From NCBI GenBank assembly GCA_947396885.1, contig OX377202.1, positions 12,152,001 through 12,216,000 of the forward strand: DNA of 64,000 nucleotides. Direction: 5' to 3'. The DNA comes from Heligmosomoides polygyrus polygyrus (taxonomy: Eukaryota; Nematoda; Chromadorea; Rhabditida; Heligmosomidae). Shown here piece by piece: positions 21,661-34,100 of the stretch. A program made the translations under genes and the position numbers. Below the pieces are notes generated by a model. The model had not been told where the DNA came from and searched no databases. It saw nothing but the letters and a program-made list of their open reading frames with translations. Numbering within the stretch: the stretch's first letter is position 1; the number at the start of each line of letters is the position of its first letter.

Positions 21661-22258
21661 ATAAAGTCTGGCGATACCGATGAAGATTTCGGCCATTTAG
21701 AGAAAACCTCAATAACCTCTTCTCTATGAAACCAAAGAGAGGAATTCATTTGAGGGGGGGGGGGGGAAGCGGTAATTCCGAAATGCGGTCAAATAGTTTC
21801 GAAGTATCTCTTAAACCACTGTTGAGAAGAAGCGGAACAACGAACAAATTTACAGTCCTTGTAAGCACAGCACGTTGTAGTTCTACATGGACAAGCGTAT
21901 CACAGCACTTCACTATACAACCTTCTATGACTTCTGATGAACTTGTATTGATAGTATCGGCGATGTTACTATTAGGTCGGAACAGAGTTTTGCAGCATGC
22001 CGCCAAGCCGTGATGGAGCGGCTTTTGACGTGGCGAGATGCCGCAAAGGGATTACTATGCGCAATATGGCGTTCTTTTTGGCTTGTGGTAGGAAGAACTG
22101 TACAACGTCTTACAGTCATTTTCGCTTATACTAGTTAGCTTAAGCAGTGGTGTAAACCTGATAAGGGGGTTCGCTCTCAATTTTCTCTACAAAGTACAGG
22201 AAACTTATTCGAATACCCAGAAAATGAAGAAGTTAGTGCTTAGACAATACGAAAGAAA
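21661..22258. other. No gene; G-run repeat scrap
   Basis: A G13 run at about 21755 marks another scrap of foldback repeat. No exon is supported. Confidence 0.35.
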
Positions 22259-22843
22259 GGCACTAGTTAAAAGTTCCGACTCCACCGACACGACTTCGGT
22301 CGAAAAAAAATTTTTCGCTGAACCTTCATCTAGGGGGGGGGGGAGTTATTTGAGGTGCCGGTCACGAATCTGACATCCGTTTTTGAAATTGCTCTTGGTT
22401 ACGGTAGATACGGGTAACTAAGGCTGCCGAGGTCATAATCACCAATTTTGCTCAAGCTTCGCCTAGGGGGTTATTTGGGTTGCAGATAACGAATCTGACA
22501 TCCGTTTTTCGTTTTACGCAGGAGTTTGCGCGAAATCTTTGACCATTACCTTAGTCACCCGTACCTTCCGTAACCTACCGTACTCTAGCGTAAAACTAAA
22601 AACGGATGTCAGATTCGTGATCATCACCCCAAATAACCCCCCTAGACGAAGTTTCAGCGAAATCGGTGTCCCTGCCTGGACCACCCTTGTTAACGGTATG
22701 GGTGGTCTCCGACAGAATCGTGAAAAACAGATGTCAAATTCGTGATCTGCACCCCAAATAACCCCACCCCCTAGACGAAGTTTCAGCGAAAAAAATTTTC
22801 GACCGAAGTCGTGTCGGTGGAGTCGGAAATTTTAACTAGTGCC
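22259..22843. mobile_element. Foldback MITE with GGCACTAGTTAAAA ends
   Basis: The ends are GGCACTAGTTAAAAGTTCC and the reverse complement of GGAAATTTTAACTAGTGCC, continuing inward through GACTCCACCGACACGAC and a TCGGTCGAAAA block on both sides (over 60 bp). The inside carries further inverted copies of AACGGATGTCAGATTCGTG and CACCCCAAATAACCCC. This makes it the most complete member of the G/C-run foldback family scattered elsewhere in the window. It is non-coding. Confidence 0.7.
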
Positions 22844-22859
22844 CGAAAGAAAAGTTAGA

Positions 22860-24085
22860 AATCACTTCTCGAAAACTAACATTAGAAAAGAACAAAATTC
22901 GAACCCTAATCACAAATCTAATTAAAAACACGAGAACCTGCAAAGTAGAATAGTTCAAGAACCGACAGTACATAGAAGGAGATACTACAAACAATCCAAC
23001 AAATAAGAACGCCCTAAAAATGTCATCAACGCGAAAAATGGAGTTTCCTAGTTCTACCTCGCAGCCGTGATGGCCAGATGTGGACCACGTTCCTCAGTGG
23101 AGCGGTGTCGCAGTGCCAGGCTGTCCTCGCGGCACGTTGCGGCATGCGGCATCGCGGCGACTCGTCAGCGGGCAGCTTCCACCAGCCTCGAGAACGTAAC
23201 TCCAACGCGACGTCGCGGACCTGCGCCCGGTGACGCATAGTTAGCCGCGGAGCACGCAGTTTTCGACGAACTCTCTCGATGGAGGCTCTTGAAAGAAAAG
23301 GGAGCAGTAAAATGCCTCTGCTTCTGCTTGTAGAATGGAGCAATACGAAGATTCTTAGTGTTTGCTAAAAAGGTGCTTGCCAATGTCATTACAAATTACG
23401 ATCTATGACAAGTGAGTTGGAGAAAGGCTTTAAAAAATTGGGAATCTACAAGCACTTGCTCCCGAAACCTTTACTTAATAACCACGACCCAGTTCGTGTT
23501 TCGAATTTTCTTCAACAGATCCTTGGTCGTTTCCTTTCACTCATTTGGAATAGGTTGAGTCGCATTCCTTCCGCACTTTTTTAACAAACGTTCCCACTTC
23601 ATAAAGGAATCATCAAGAAGGCCTATTACTCGTAAGCTCACGCGCAATAGATATGTATGGAAATATAAAAGCTAACTTCGTTAAGATTCTATGCACTTTA
23701 ATTTGCTACCAGTTAACAATACACTAGTACGAGCGAGGTGCACAGAAACAGAATGGGACTGGTAGAGAATTCCCTACTAGGCGACACCAGACGTGCCCCA
23801 TTCATCTACTTTCGTTCTTCTCGCGAAAAACGCGGTCGACGGTCGCCGGCACACACTTTCGCGTTCTAGCGCGAGTCACTAGCCGCCCCTGTCGGAAACA
23901 GTCGGGCCGCGACAACTCGTACAATTTCGTCGCGCACCGTGCACGATTCCTAGGGACTCGCGCGGCGTTGGAGTTATGTCTGCCCCCCCCCCTCCCACCA
24001 CAGCGGGCGCGTGCGTCCCACTATTGTAGTGAGATGGACGAATACCACACAGCGGTGATGCAAAACTCTGTTTTTGGCCGTATAT
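22860..24085. other. No confident gene
   Basis: CG-rich patches lie at 23040-23290 and 23820-23960, with short arginine-rich open frames that look compositional. No splice-consistent exon set was found. A C9 run is at about 23983. Confidence 0.4.
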
Positions 24086-24853
24086 ATTATGTTGTCCCAA
24101 AAGTTCCCGCCGTTTTTCAACGGTTGCGGATTTCGCCGGCGGTCTCTTGCATAGCGCTGCATAGCTTTTGAAAGAGAATGATTTGCTCTATCAGAACCTG
24201 TATTGCATTTCTTTTTTCATCATGAATTTTGCCAATTTTTAGGTCGTTAAAGTGAAAAGTGAAAGTGTCCATTTGCGCAGTCACTTCTCTCCGCCTAGGT
24301 TTGGAATTTTTGCGCAGTTTTTCCAAAAAGAGAAAAATCATCTTCACCAACATTCCCTTCTCCTTGTTCAGTTGTTGATATTTGACAGAAATCAGCGTGA
24401 GCCAATAAACGCGACACAAATTCTTACTGAGCAAAGCATTCTCTTCCAAACGACATATAACATCAGGCAAAAAAGTCCACCCCAGAGCAGGAGCTGTCGG
24501 TAAAAATTCGGGCGGAAAAGTCGGACGTCCCAATTTGATGACCTAAAAACCAACAAAGACAAATGAGCAAGTAGGACCAACACGTATCTTTGTAGTACAG
24601 AACATTATGTTCCAACTGCTATGAAAAACTGCGCAAAAATTCCAAACCTAAGCGGAGAGAAGCGACTACGCAGATGGCCACTTTTTCACTTTTCACTTTA
24701 ACGACGGAAAAATTGACAAAGTTAAGGATAAAAAAGAAATGCAATACACGATCTGATAGAGCAAATCATTCTCTTTCAAAGGCTGTATAGCGCTATGCAA
24801 GAGACCGCCGGCGAAATCGTCGCAAAACGGCGGAAACTTTTGGGACAGCCTAA
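24086..24853. mobile_element. Mariner-type foldback element with long arms
   Basis: The ends read TTATGTTGTCCCAAAAG and, inverted, TTAGGCTGTCCCAAAAG, mariner-like ends with TA nearby. About 200 bp inside each end is also inverted: GCAAATCATTCTCTTTC, GCCGGCG and CACTTTTCACTTTAACGAC occur on both sides. The middle (24310-24640) is unique. No transposase motif is present, so it is non-autonomous. Confidence 0.65.
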
Positions 24854-24859
24854 TAGAAG

Positions 24860-25127
24860 ACGTCGCTTGTACATTTCATCCCAAGATTTCAACCCACTGC
24901 AGCGGAGTGCATGTTAGCGATACTACAAAAATGGTCGGAATCTTTGCAGCGTCCTGCCTCGATTTCTTATGGTCGAAGTGTGAAAGCGTACTCGATTGCT
25001 TGATGTGCTCGCCTTTCCAAGAAGGTGCCACGCGGTTTCCGTCACTAGAACTGTATAAGCCTTCAACTTTTGGAATAAGCAATTTATCGTACTATTACAA
25101 GAAATAAAATCGAGTAAATATTAACAG
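24860..25127. other. Ambiguous open frames
   Basis: Open frames exist on both strands over 24900-25107. On plus, a TTTGCAG at 24960 is followed by a cysteine-containing frame ending in a stop. On minus, a serine/lysine-rich frame is open. Neither joins convincingly to neighbouring exons. Confidence 0.25.
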
Positions 25128-28100
25128 CATGCCGCGCTCTACCTCGAGTTGCTCTCTCTGCTCTCTTTGAAGGTTAATAATCTGACAGTAAATAAGAACG
25201 ATTTACAAAAAAGGCAAAAACAATTCTCGATGGAACTGGATTATTTCGACGAACTTCGGACGATGTTTGCATTTGTGAGACCATTGCTCATGCAGTTTTC
25301 GATACTTCTAACGTATAAATGCTGCAGTGTGTCTCGCGCCCATAGTTGTAGTCACTCCTGTCATGGACTATCAACTGGCCCTTATGTGAACAAACTGCTG
25401 CTCATTTGTAGTAAATAGCGTCAATAAGACACCGCTACATGATGAAACGCATCGCTTCCTTTGGATCGCATAGCTCAGCGTTGCAATTGTGACCGGTGAA
25501 TTGGATAGGAGTGTCGGTCGACACGCAGTGGTATGAGAGTCGAGAAATTCACAATCAATCATCATCTGTCACATTAGTAACCGTGCTTCTTAATCCATGA
25601 ACAAGGTCAATACCATATCTTATTGGAAAAGCTCATTGAAGCAACAAGAGGTCGAACTATAAGAGATCTAATAAAACATGGATTTCTTGTGGCTTATCTT
25701 GTTAATCCATTCATGCGCGTCAGTAGTTAGCTGACGAGGTATTTGGATACCTTAGGAGAGTCATAGTTACTTCCCTCGATTACCGGCGCTTACACGAATT
25801 ACTACGATTTAGCATTCAGGATACTGGGCAGAAATCAGAGACAGTAAAAGTCTGCTAGATAGTGGGACAGTGGGAAACTCGTTATTTACGGCATTATCCA
25901 GACCCAACGATTTTTCTATTTACATATTGAATTGTCATATTGTTCTTGATTTTGGTTTCCAAAGCTAGAGTAATTTTGTCATCTTGGAACAGTTTCTGAC
26001 AGCGATCTGCAAACACAAACAAACTTACGATACAATTCGAATTTTTTAAGGCCTCGCTGTTGTCTAACGATCAAAAATCAGTCGACTTTCTCGTTCCGGC
26101 CACACTTGAAGAAGCCAGGAGAGAGCAGTCATCTTACTTACTGAAAGAGGTACTGCCGTTTCCCAATTAAAATTTGTAGAGCCTGCACTTCATGCTTAAT
26201 GGTTTTCAACTTCCTTTAAACTATTCGAAATCTGTTTTCCATTCATGGAAGAAATTTGCTACCTGATGCTACCTATTAGCTATCAACCTTAAGTTGGCAG
26301 TTAGAGTTTGAAATCAACACTGCCTCGAATTTTAGCAAACCACTGTCACTCCTGCTATCAAAACTGATGCACCCTTCAAGGAGAGAAAGCGACTACGCAA
26401 GACTGTGAGTTTGAAGGGGATTTTTATATACCTTTTTATTAAAGCTTTATGAGGACACGTGCTTATTCAAACGCAAACACGAGCATACACTACGCATAAA
26501 TCCCGCCAATACGTGAGGTATCAGTTTTTCTTCCCGGATCTTACAAGGAAAGGTTTCCAACTCATGATGAGCTTTTGCGATGCTATTTTTGCAGGATGTA
26601 GAGCCCGCCCTGTGAGTGGAGTCCAGAACCACAGTCAGTTTTTGCTGAACGCTTCTTTAAAGACCTGAAAAGGAGGTGTGAAAGCGTGCGCGCAACCATT
26701 ATTAACCCTTACGACACGCAACGAGATGTGCCTCGGTAACACTGCCACCTCATAGGAGCACACCGGCGGGCTTTTCATTTCGAGTCCGAGCGCTGCTATT
26801 GCTTTTGCACGTATTAGTTTGTTGTTATTACACTTTTATTACACTTTCTTATGATCACAGGAGGCAATTTTAGACCAACTTTCCTTACTAACAAACCAAG
26901 GCTTTCTATTTGCGCCTTCATATGCGCTCGTTTTTCAACTATGCGTATCCGTACCACCATCATATCATACCGTACCACCAACGATACCGTAATTGCACAC
27001 AAATACGCTCATCTTACTGCTGAGTATTATGAATCTGGGCCATATCGGTACATAAGTGCACTAAAGTATCATTCTCACCTGAACGTGTTGTCGGCCGACT
27101 ACTTTTCATCTTCACACGGAATTTCACTTTTCCGACAAGAGAGAGATTGCGGTTGTCATAAAGGGACTCCTCCTGGACGCCATTTATGGAGATATCGACT
27201 GTCAGGAAGAAGAGGCGGTACAGGTTAGAGGTAGCAGGTTAGAGGCCATCCGGAACATGTTACATGCAGCCGAGATGGTATATTAGAAATAGGTAACTGG
27301 GATAAAATAAATACAAAAAGGGCACCATCCATGACTTTTCTTTTGATTGCACATTAAAAGCCAGACCTACCTACCGACAGTTCTGCGCTTCGGCGTTTCG
27401 GCCGTGTCTGTCATGCGCGTGGATGGCAGCTGGGTACGTTGGTGTTCACCCAGGACCCTTCTCAACACCCAGATTACGCGTTCAACGAAGAAGAAGGTGG
27501 TCATTCCTTGCCAGGGAGAAGGTTGTTCCTCGCTGGCTTCTCTAAGGTGCTGCTGGTGAGACAAGCGCTAGGGTTTTACTTGTTTCATAGTTTTGTACCC
27601 TAGCTGTTGACTAAAAGGGAAATAATAGATATAAGGCTTTTAATTCAATTTTTATTCCCAGAGAAATGATATGGTACAGATATGAATAGTAGAAAAACTA
27701 GCACACATGAAGTCGCAAACAGACAGCCTTGATTTGTTGTAAGCATTGGTGCTCTAAAATTGCCTCCTGTAATCATGAGAAAGCGTAATAACAACAAACT
27801 AATGCATGCAAAAAACTGGCAGCACTCGGACTCAGCTTGAAAACTCCTCCGGTGTGCTCCTACGAGGCAGCAGTGCTACCGGGTGCGCCACCGAGGCAGG
27901 TCTCTTTGACTTCGTAGGAGTTGTTAATAGTTGAGCGCACGCTTTCAGACCTTCTTTTCAGGTCTTTAAAGAAGCGTTCAGCAAAAACTAACTGTGGTTC
28001 TCCACTCCACTCACAGAGCCATACATCCTGCCAAAATAGCATCGCAAAAGCTCACCATGAGTTGAAAACCTTTCCTTGTTAGATAGTTGCTCTTTAAGCG

Positions 28101-31100
28101 TTTACTAGAGTCTGCATTACAATGGAAAATTGTTTGTAACTACACCAGTCGAGCAGGTTTCAAGGTTTTTCTTTAAATCTTTGTAATGATAATTCGTAAT
28201 TTTATAATTGCGGCGATTAAATTTTGAATTTTGCCGTTTAGAGAAAAAGCAAAGAGGTGATTGTTGGCGAACAGTCTGCTTTCGCCAAATCCGACTCTGT
28301 TGGGCAAGAGCTGGCAAATCGAAATGGTCAGGATAATGAGAACATTAACGTGAGTTGTGGAGACCAAATACTAACATTTTCAGAAAAGCAGCATAACACC
28401 TATTTCTACGGTCTTCCAATCAACCTTCTAAAAGAAGACGACATTCTCTCGTCGCTTCACAAATCACCATCACTTAAAAATGTTTATAAGGTGAATCAAT
28501 ATTTGAATGTTACAATGTGATGTTAAGCCTGAAGAGAAGACTCAAGTGATGGAGCAGATTTCAAACAGCACCCCTAATTCTTATTTTATCTAACACGTTA
28601 CTACTAACATTTACATGCGCTCTGCTTGATACTGTATAATCCTTCGAGTGAATAGCATTTTGTACTACCCTTCCTGCTCCAGCACTGGTCAGGATAGTTG
28701 GGCACAACATCTACCAAACCATATGAAACAGAATCAGTAAGAGCAGAAGTGCACTACTGAGATCGTTATGATATAAGAAATAGCAGATGAACCTTTATTT
28801 ATTTGCCTCGCCACTATATTTAAATTTACATCAACTAACAATTATATGGCCACAGAAATACCTACAATCGTATTAACACATCATATTCAAAACAGTTCCA
28901 AAATCAGTACATCTCTAACGCAAGAAAGTAGCCCAACAAAACCTCAATTCTTCACTTTTGTCTCTAGAAGTATTTAGTAGTTGAAGGCCCCCTTCAAATG
29001 TTTGCCTCCGTTTGTTTCTCGGACGACGGTGGGCTCTGCCACCACCTTCTGAAATCCATCACATAGCCACTTGAGGAAATCGGTGCTCGGGTATTCGCAG
29101 CACGTGTCCTGCAAGGCTTAGACGGTTTTGTGCAATTAATATAGAGAGGCTATTTGATCTGCTTCGGTTAAGGACTTCGCTGTTGGTCACGCGGTCTGGT
29201 TATCGTACTCTCAATGTCCGTCGAAGACATCTGTGATGGAAGGCGTTCAGCTTTTTGTGCACTTCGTGACATCGCCCATGTTTCACTCGCGTAGGCAACA
29301 ATAGCGTCTGTGTATCGTACTCTCAATATCAGCAGCGGGTTCACACCTTACTCAGCGGATATGCACCTTGGTAGAAAGATACATGTATGTCCAATTACGT
29401 CAGAAGTGGTCTAACTTACCGCTTCGAAGGAACCCATTAGTGCTGCATAAAATTTTTTAATTTCCTACAGCACAAAACGTATATGGCTGTCCTACATGGC
29501 GAAAGTGGCGGAACTAACCCTGCATACTTCTTTCAAGATGATATTTTTTGAAACTCAAAATGGTACACTCTAAATTGGTCCAAGCTTCCAAAACAGAGAT
29601 GACGCCTTAGTAATGCGTAGTATTTCTGATCCCACATTCTCGTCGCATGACACGGTACATCCAAAATATGTGAACTTCTGAACAGTTTCAAGCTGTGATG
29701 TCTGGACACTGACATCTACGTCCACATCTGTTACCTATTATTCGTAATCGAACCTTCTTAGCTTTGTTCGCAAGGCTTGTGGTCGCACGTTGCAGTGAAT
29801 CCTTATTCTCGAATATGATAGCCACATCTTATGTAATGTCGAGGTCTATCGCTATCTCTTGCTTCACTTGATGTCTATTTCAGCTACTCTCATAGATTTT
29901 CTCATAACGGACTCCAGAGCAACAATCAACCGAAGAGGGGAGTTTGCACATCCTTGTCTCAGTCCCATAACAACTTCGAAGAACGTCGTGTGTTTTGCAT
30001 CCGTTCTTACGCAATAGGAGTAGTTCTGGTTCAACTTCTTAGAAAATCTGAGATAGACCGTAGAAGAATAGACTATAGCGATTTACGGTATATGCTAGCA
30101 AAAGCTTTTCGAAAATCCACGAAGGCGATCAGAAGTTGCTTCAGAAATTCAATACATTATTCAACGACGTCGTGTAATGTAAAAATCTGTTCGCTGCTTG
30201 ATCTCGAATTTCGGAATCCACATTGCTCTTCGCGAAGTGTTTCGTCTACCGCGGCTTGTAGCCGATGTCGTCGAATTGAGCAAAAAAGCTCGCCAGGTAT
30301 AGAAAGTAATGTAACTCTTCTCCAGTTCTCACTTTTCGATAAATTACCTTTTTGGGTATTTTGCGCATGATCCCTCGTTTCCAGTCTCACGGAACTTCCA
30401 CACGCCACCAGCATATTTTAATAGCCTCGTCTGAGTTGTTTTTATTGCACCACCACCTGCCTTAAGCAGCTCGGCGGAGATTTTATGAAGACCCGGCGCA
30501 TTACCACCTTCCACACTTCTGAGACCAGATTCTCAACGATGGCGCCGGTGTCATCTCACGGCGGATTCACCATATCGGCCTACGCAGTACGAGATACAGA
30601 GAGACGTAGATGTAGATACGATAATCGACATAACGTTACCGGCCGGTAAGTGGTTGATGAATCTGGCGCCTGATTGCTCTATCCATCTCCTCCAATGGTA
30701 TGTCGCCTATAAAGAGAGCGCTCTCCTCTTCCTCGTTCCAAAAGTCATACATCTCACTAGATTCCGGCTGGTTCTGTACTTCTGAAGTGCGCAGCCTATC
30801 TCTCGGTTCGTCTGTGACGAGCAGGTTCCCGTTGCGGTCTCCTATCGGTAAGTTTGAGCTGGTGTTTGTTCCCGGTAGCTTTCTGACGATCTTGTAGAGC
30901 GTTTTCGAGTCGCTTCGCTCATCAGCATGCTGCGCTTCTGCACCTTTTTGCGTCAGCCACCTCCTTTATCCGCTCGGCATGATCGCTTGACTAGCCTACC
31001 GGGTTCAGCATACTCTCTGCTATACTCCCATTTACATTATCGCTCAAGTTGGATATGACCTTTGCTGATTCATATGTCTTCGCTCGTCGATTAGATCCTA

Positions 31101-34100
31101 AGTTTCGTTCCTTATCTACTGTTTCCTGCGGATGCCTCGCTTCCTCCCAATGCTTTCTTCAGCACATGCACGAGTAGTTTCCTTCATGGTAGTCCATTGC
31201 TTTCCGAGGAGCGCAAAGATTGAAGAGCAGTGGATTATCATAAAGGAAACAACAGCTTAACGATGGACAAATGGCTCACTATTTCGACCATTATGCTATT
31301 GACATACCTTTCTCGAGGTGTCGATCTTAAAAGAGGGTTCTACGTACGTGTGTGCCCGTAAATCTGCAATAAGAATGTTTTGGTCGGCTCACCCCATCAG
31401 GACAAAGCCGGCTATGATTAGGATTATCTTAAAACTTAAAGGATGGTTTCCCATACTATGCGGGCAAAATGTTACACAACAGACTTAGCACGTCAGATTT
31501 CCTGATCCAACGTATACCTCTAAGCACTGTAGACGTACCTTCCACTAGGAGGCAGAATATTGCTACTGTCTAAGATTATGAAAAAATCCGTTTCGCCTTC
31601 TGTACATTTCCGAAGTGATGCCAACTTCACTGGAAGCAGCTTCACCTTGCTATGAGCTAGACCACCTACAGTACCGCCGCTAAACATTCAACCAAACGAC
31701 GTTTGCGACGCAAAAACGCGTTTTTTGCGTCGCATCATGATAACTTTGTTCAAAATAAAGGCTTTCTCACCAAAATTCACAAGGGCTCCCAGCATCATCC
31801 TACCTACCAATGGGCATGCAACCGCCGTTAAAAAATGGATGGAAGCCTGAAAACCAGTGCCGCAATTAAGGAGGGTCCTAATTGCTGTGACCCGACCCAG
31901 CACCGTCGCCGAGTCTCGCTTAATTATGTCCCCAGGCGCAAATAGTGCTGCCCAGTTGAATTTTAAAATTCTTAAACCTAATTAAATTGTATTTTCTTGC
32001 TGCTTATGACATTCCCCTGGATGCGACAATTCATTTGGTACCAAATTTGGCAGGAAAATGTCTGAAGCTGCTTCAACTGATTTTGTTTATTTCAACGGAA
32101 GCATCCTCAGTTTAAACCTGTTATTGTAGCTTGCAATCTGCTCATCTTTAAGGAGGGAAAATGACATAGAAAATTTACGTTTCGAGTTCACTTTGGGCAT
32201 CTGTGTGTTGATTGCAATTCGTCAAAACTGCAAGTGAACCTTGCTAATGAACACTCCCTGTCGCCGAATTTGGCTGCGAATATCTACGTCCTCAGCAAAT
32301 GAGTTAGTCCAAAAATATGTTGGCTAACCGTGCGCAATGTAGGGACTCCAAGTATCAAATATCCTGAAGCCAGGAAATCAGATGCCCGAATTTCAGCTGG
32401 TTAAAGTGAAGACTTCTTTCAAAAGTGCGGCTGAGCTTCTACAGCGTTTCATGCGCAGTCTTTGCAGAGTGAATGCTGGGAAGCCCAGAATTCATATTAA
32501 GTATTTTTTCGCTCAAAATTTTCAACCAGTCCAGACGCCAATATTTTGACGCACCAGATCGAGCGTCGATGTAGAGGTCTTCTTCAACCATAATTGCACT
32601 GACCTGACATGCCCTACAGAGCCATTGCACTCGGCTGCATGACCAACGAATCCCTCACTTCTCTTTCTCGTAACTACGGGCCTGTTCGACCTCATGCAGC
32701 TCACCAATATCGATCCATGCTGCCAAATCTCGATGAGTTTTTGGGTTTTCGGATTACGTAGATCACACAGATTCTATAATTCTCAAAATTGTGTGCCTAG
32801 CCGCAATATGTATTTATCATTTTCACGTCGTGTTGGACACGTTTCGAATTAAATTGAAATTAAACATCTTTCAATTTGAAACGAGCTTCTTACAGGTTAA
32901 AATACAAACACTTCAAGAAGGGTAGAATATTTTTTGTCCAAGAAAAATTTGGTATAACTTTCTTGAATTTTTTTAGGTTCAGCTGCCCGAACGTGTGTAA
33001 TAATTTTACACAAGTTTGCGCAACAAGGTAGCAATCATTTAGTGCATCAAAGACCAGATTGCGCATTGCACTTGGAATGCTCACCCCAAATTTTATTTGA
33101 TTGATATTAGGGGGGAGGACCAAAAGTAATGAGACACCCCATGCCGTGTTCATATATCTCGGGACTGCAGTCTGGTTTCGAGCTTATCGTATTTGTATGT
33201 TTGTATGTTACCTACTGAAGGCCACCTAAGAAGTTACCACTTCGGCCCTTTCCAGAAGCATGCCAAAACCGCAGTCTGTCTCATGCCGTAACCCCAGCCC
33301 GAAGAGTCGACCTGTGTCGCGCGAATCTCGCCCAATTCCTAACTCCGAGCAGCCTGGGCTCAATAGTTAGGCAAGATGAGAAGTACGTCTTGTACCTTAG
33401 CCCTGCCAAGCAGCCAGTCTGGGTGAGGCCTATTGACCCGTTATCGACCTTCGTTCGGCGAGAAGCACCTTCAGAGCTTTTAGGTCTGCGCCCATGGACC
33501 GGTGTAGTGGAAGTTGTTTACCAAAAGCACGACGATGGACTCCAAGGCCATGGTAAACGAAATCGAAGAGATGGACCCGCGACTCGAACTTGTTCAGTCG
33601 CAGCGCGTCAAGAAGGTCCTCTTTTCGACAACGCCGCACTCCACCGGGCAAAAGTGACCATGGATCAGCTTGCCCAGCTGGGCTACGTTTACATGCTTCG
33701 CCCATCGTATTCGCCGGACATCTTTCCATGCGACTACCACCACTTCTTGGGCCTACGGGACTTCCTGGTCGGAAGGGACACAAGAACCCAAGCAGTACTT
33801 GACAATCATATCGAGCAGTTGATCAACACCAGGCCCAAGCAGTTCTGGAAGGATGGGATCAGGAAGTTGGCTGAGCGATGACAGCAAGTCATTGACCTTA
33901 ATGGCATACATATTCCTCAGCATAGTTGATTTGTAATTGAGTTATGAAGAGATCAAGAATTTTTTTCAATTTGTCTCATTACTTTTGCCCCACCCCCTAA
34001 CAGTGTGAACGCTGCTTACATGGAGTATCAAGGTGAGAATATGTGTTTTTACAAATTTCTTTGTTATGTTGTTTACTAAAAACTGCCGCTGTTCTGTTCT

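Noticed and set aside
25149..25274. Resemblance of the first long-gene exon to the N-terminal region of V-ATPase subunit a
   Set aside because: Only a general helical NxxDLQ-like pattern agrees; no diagnostic motif.
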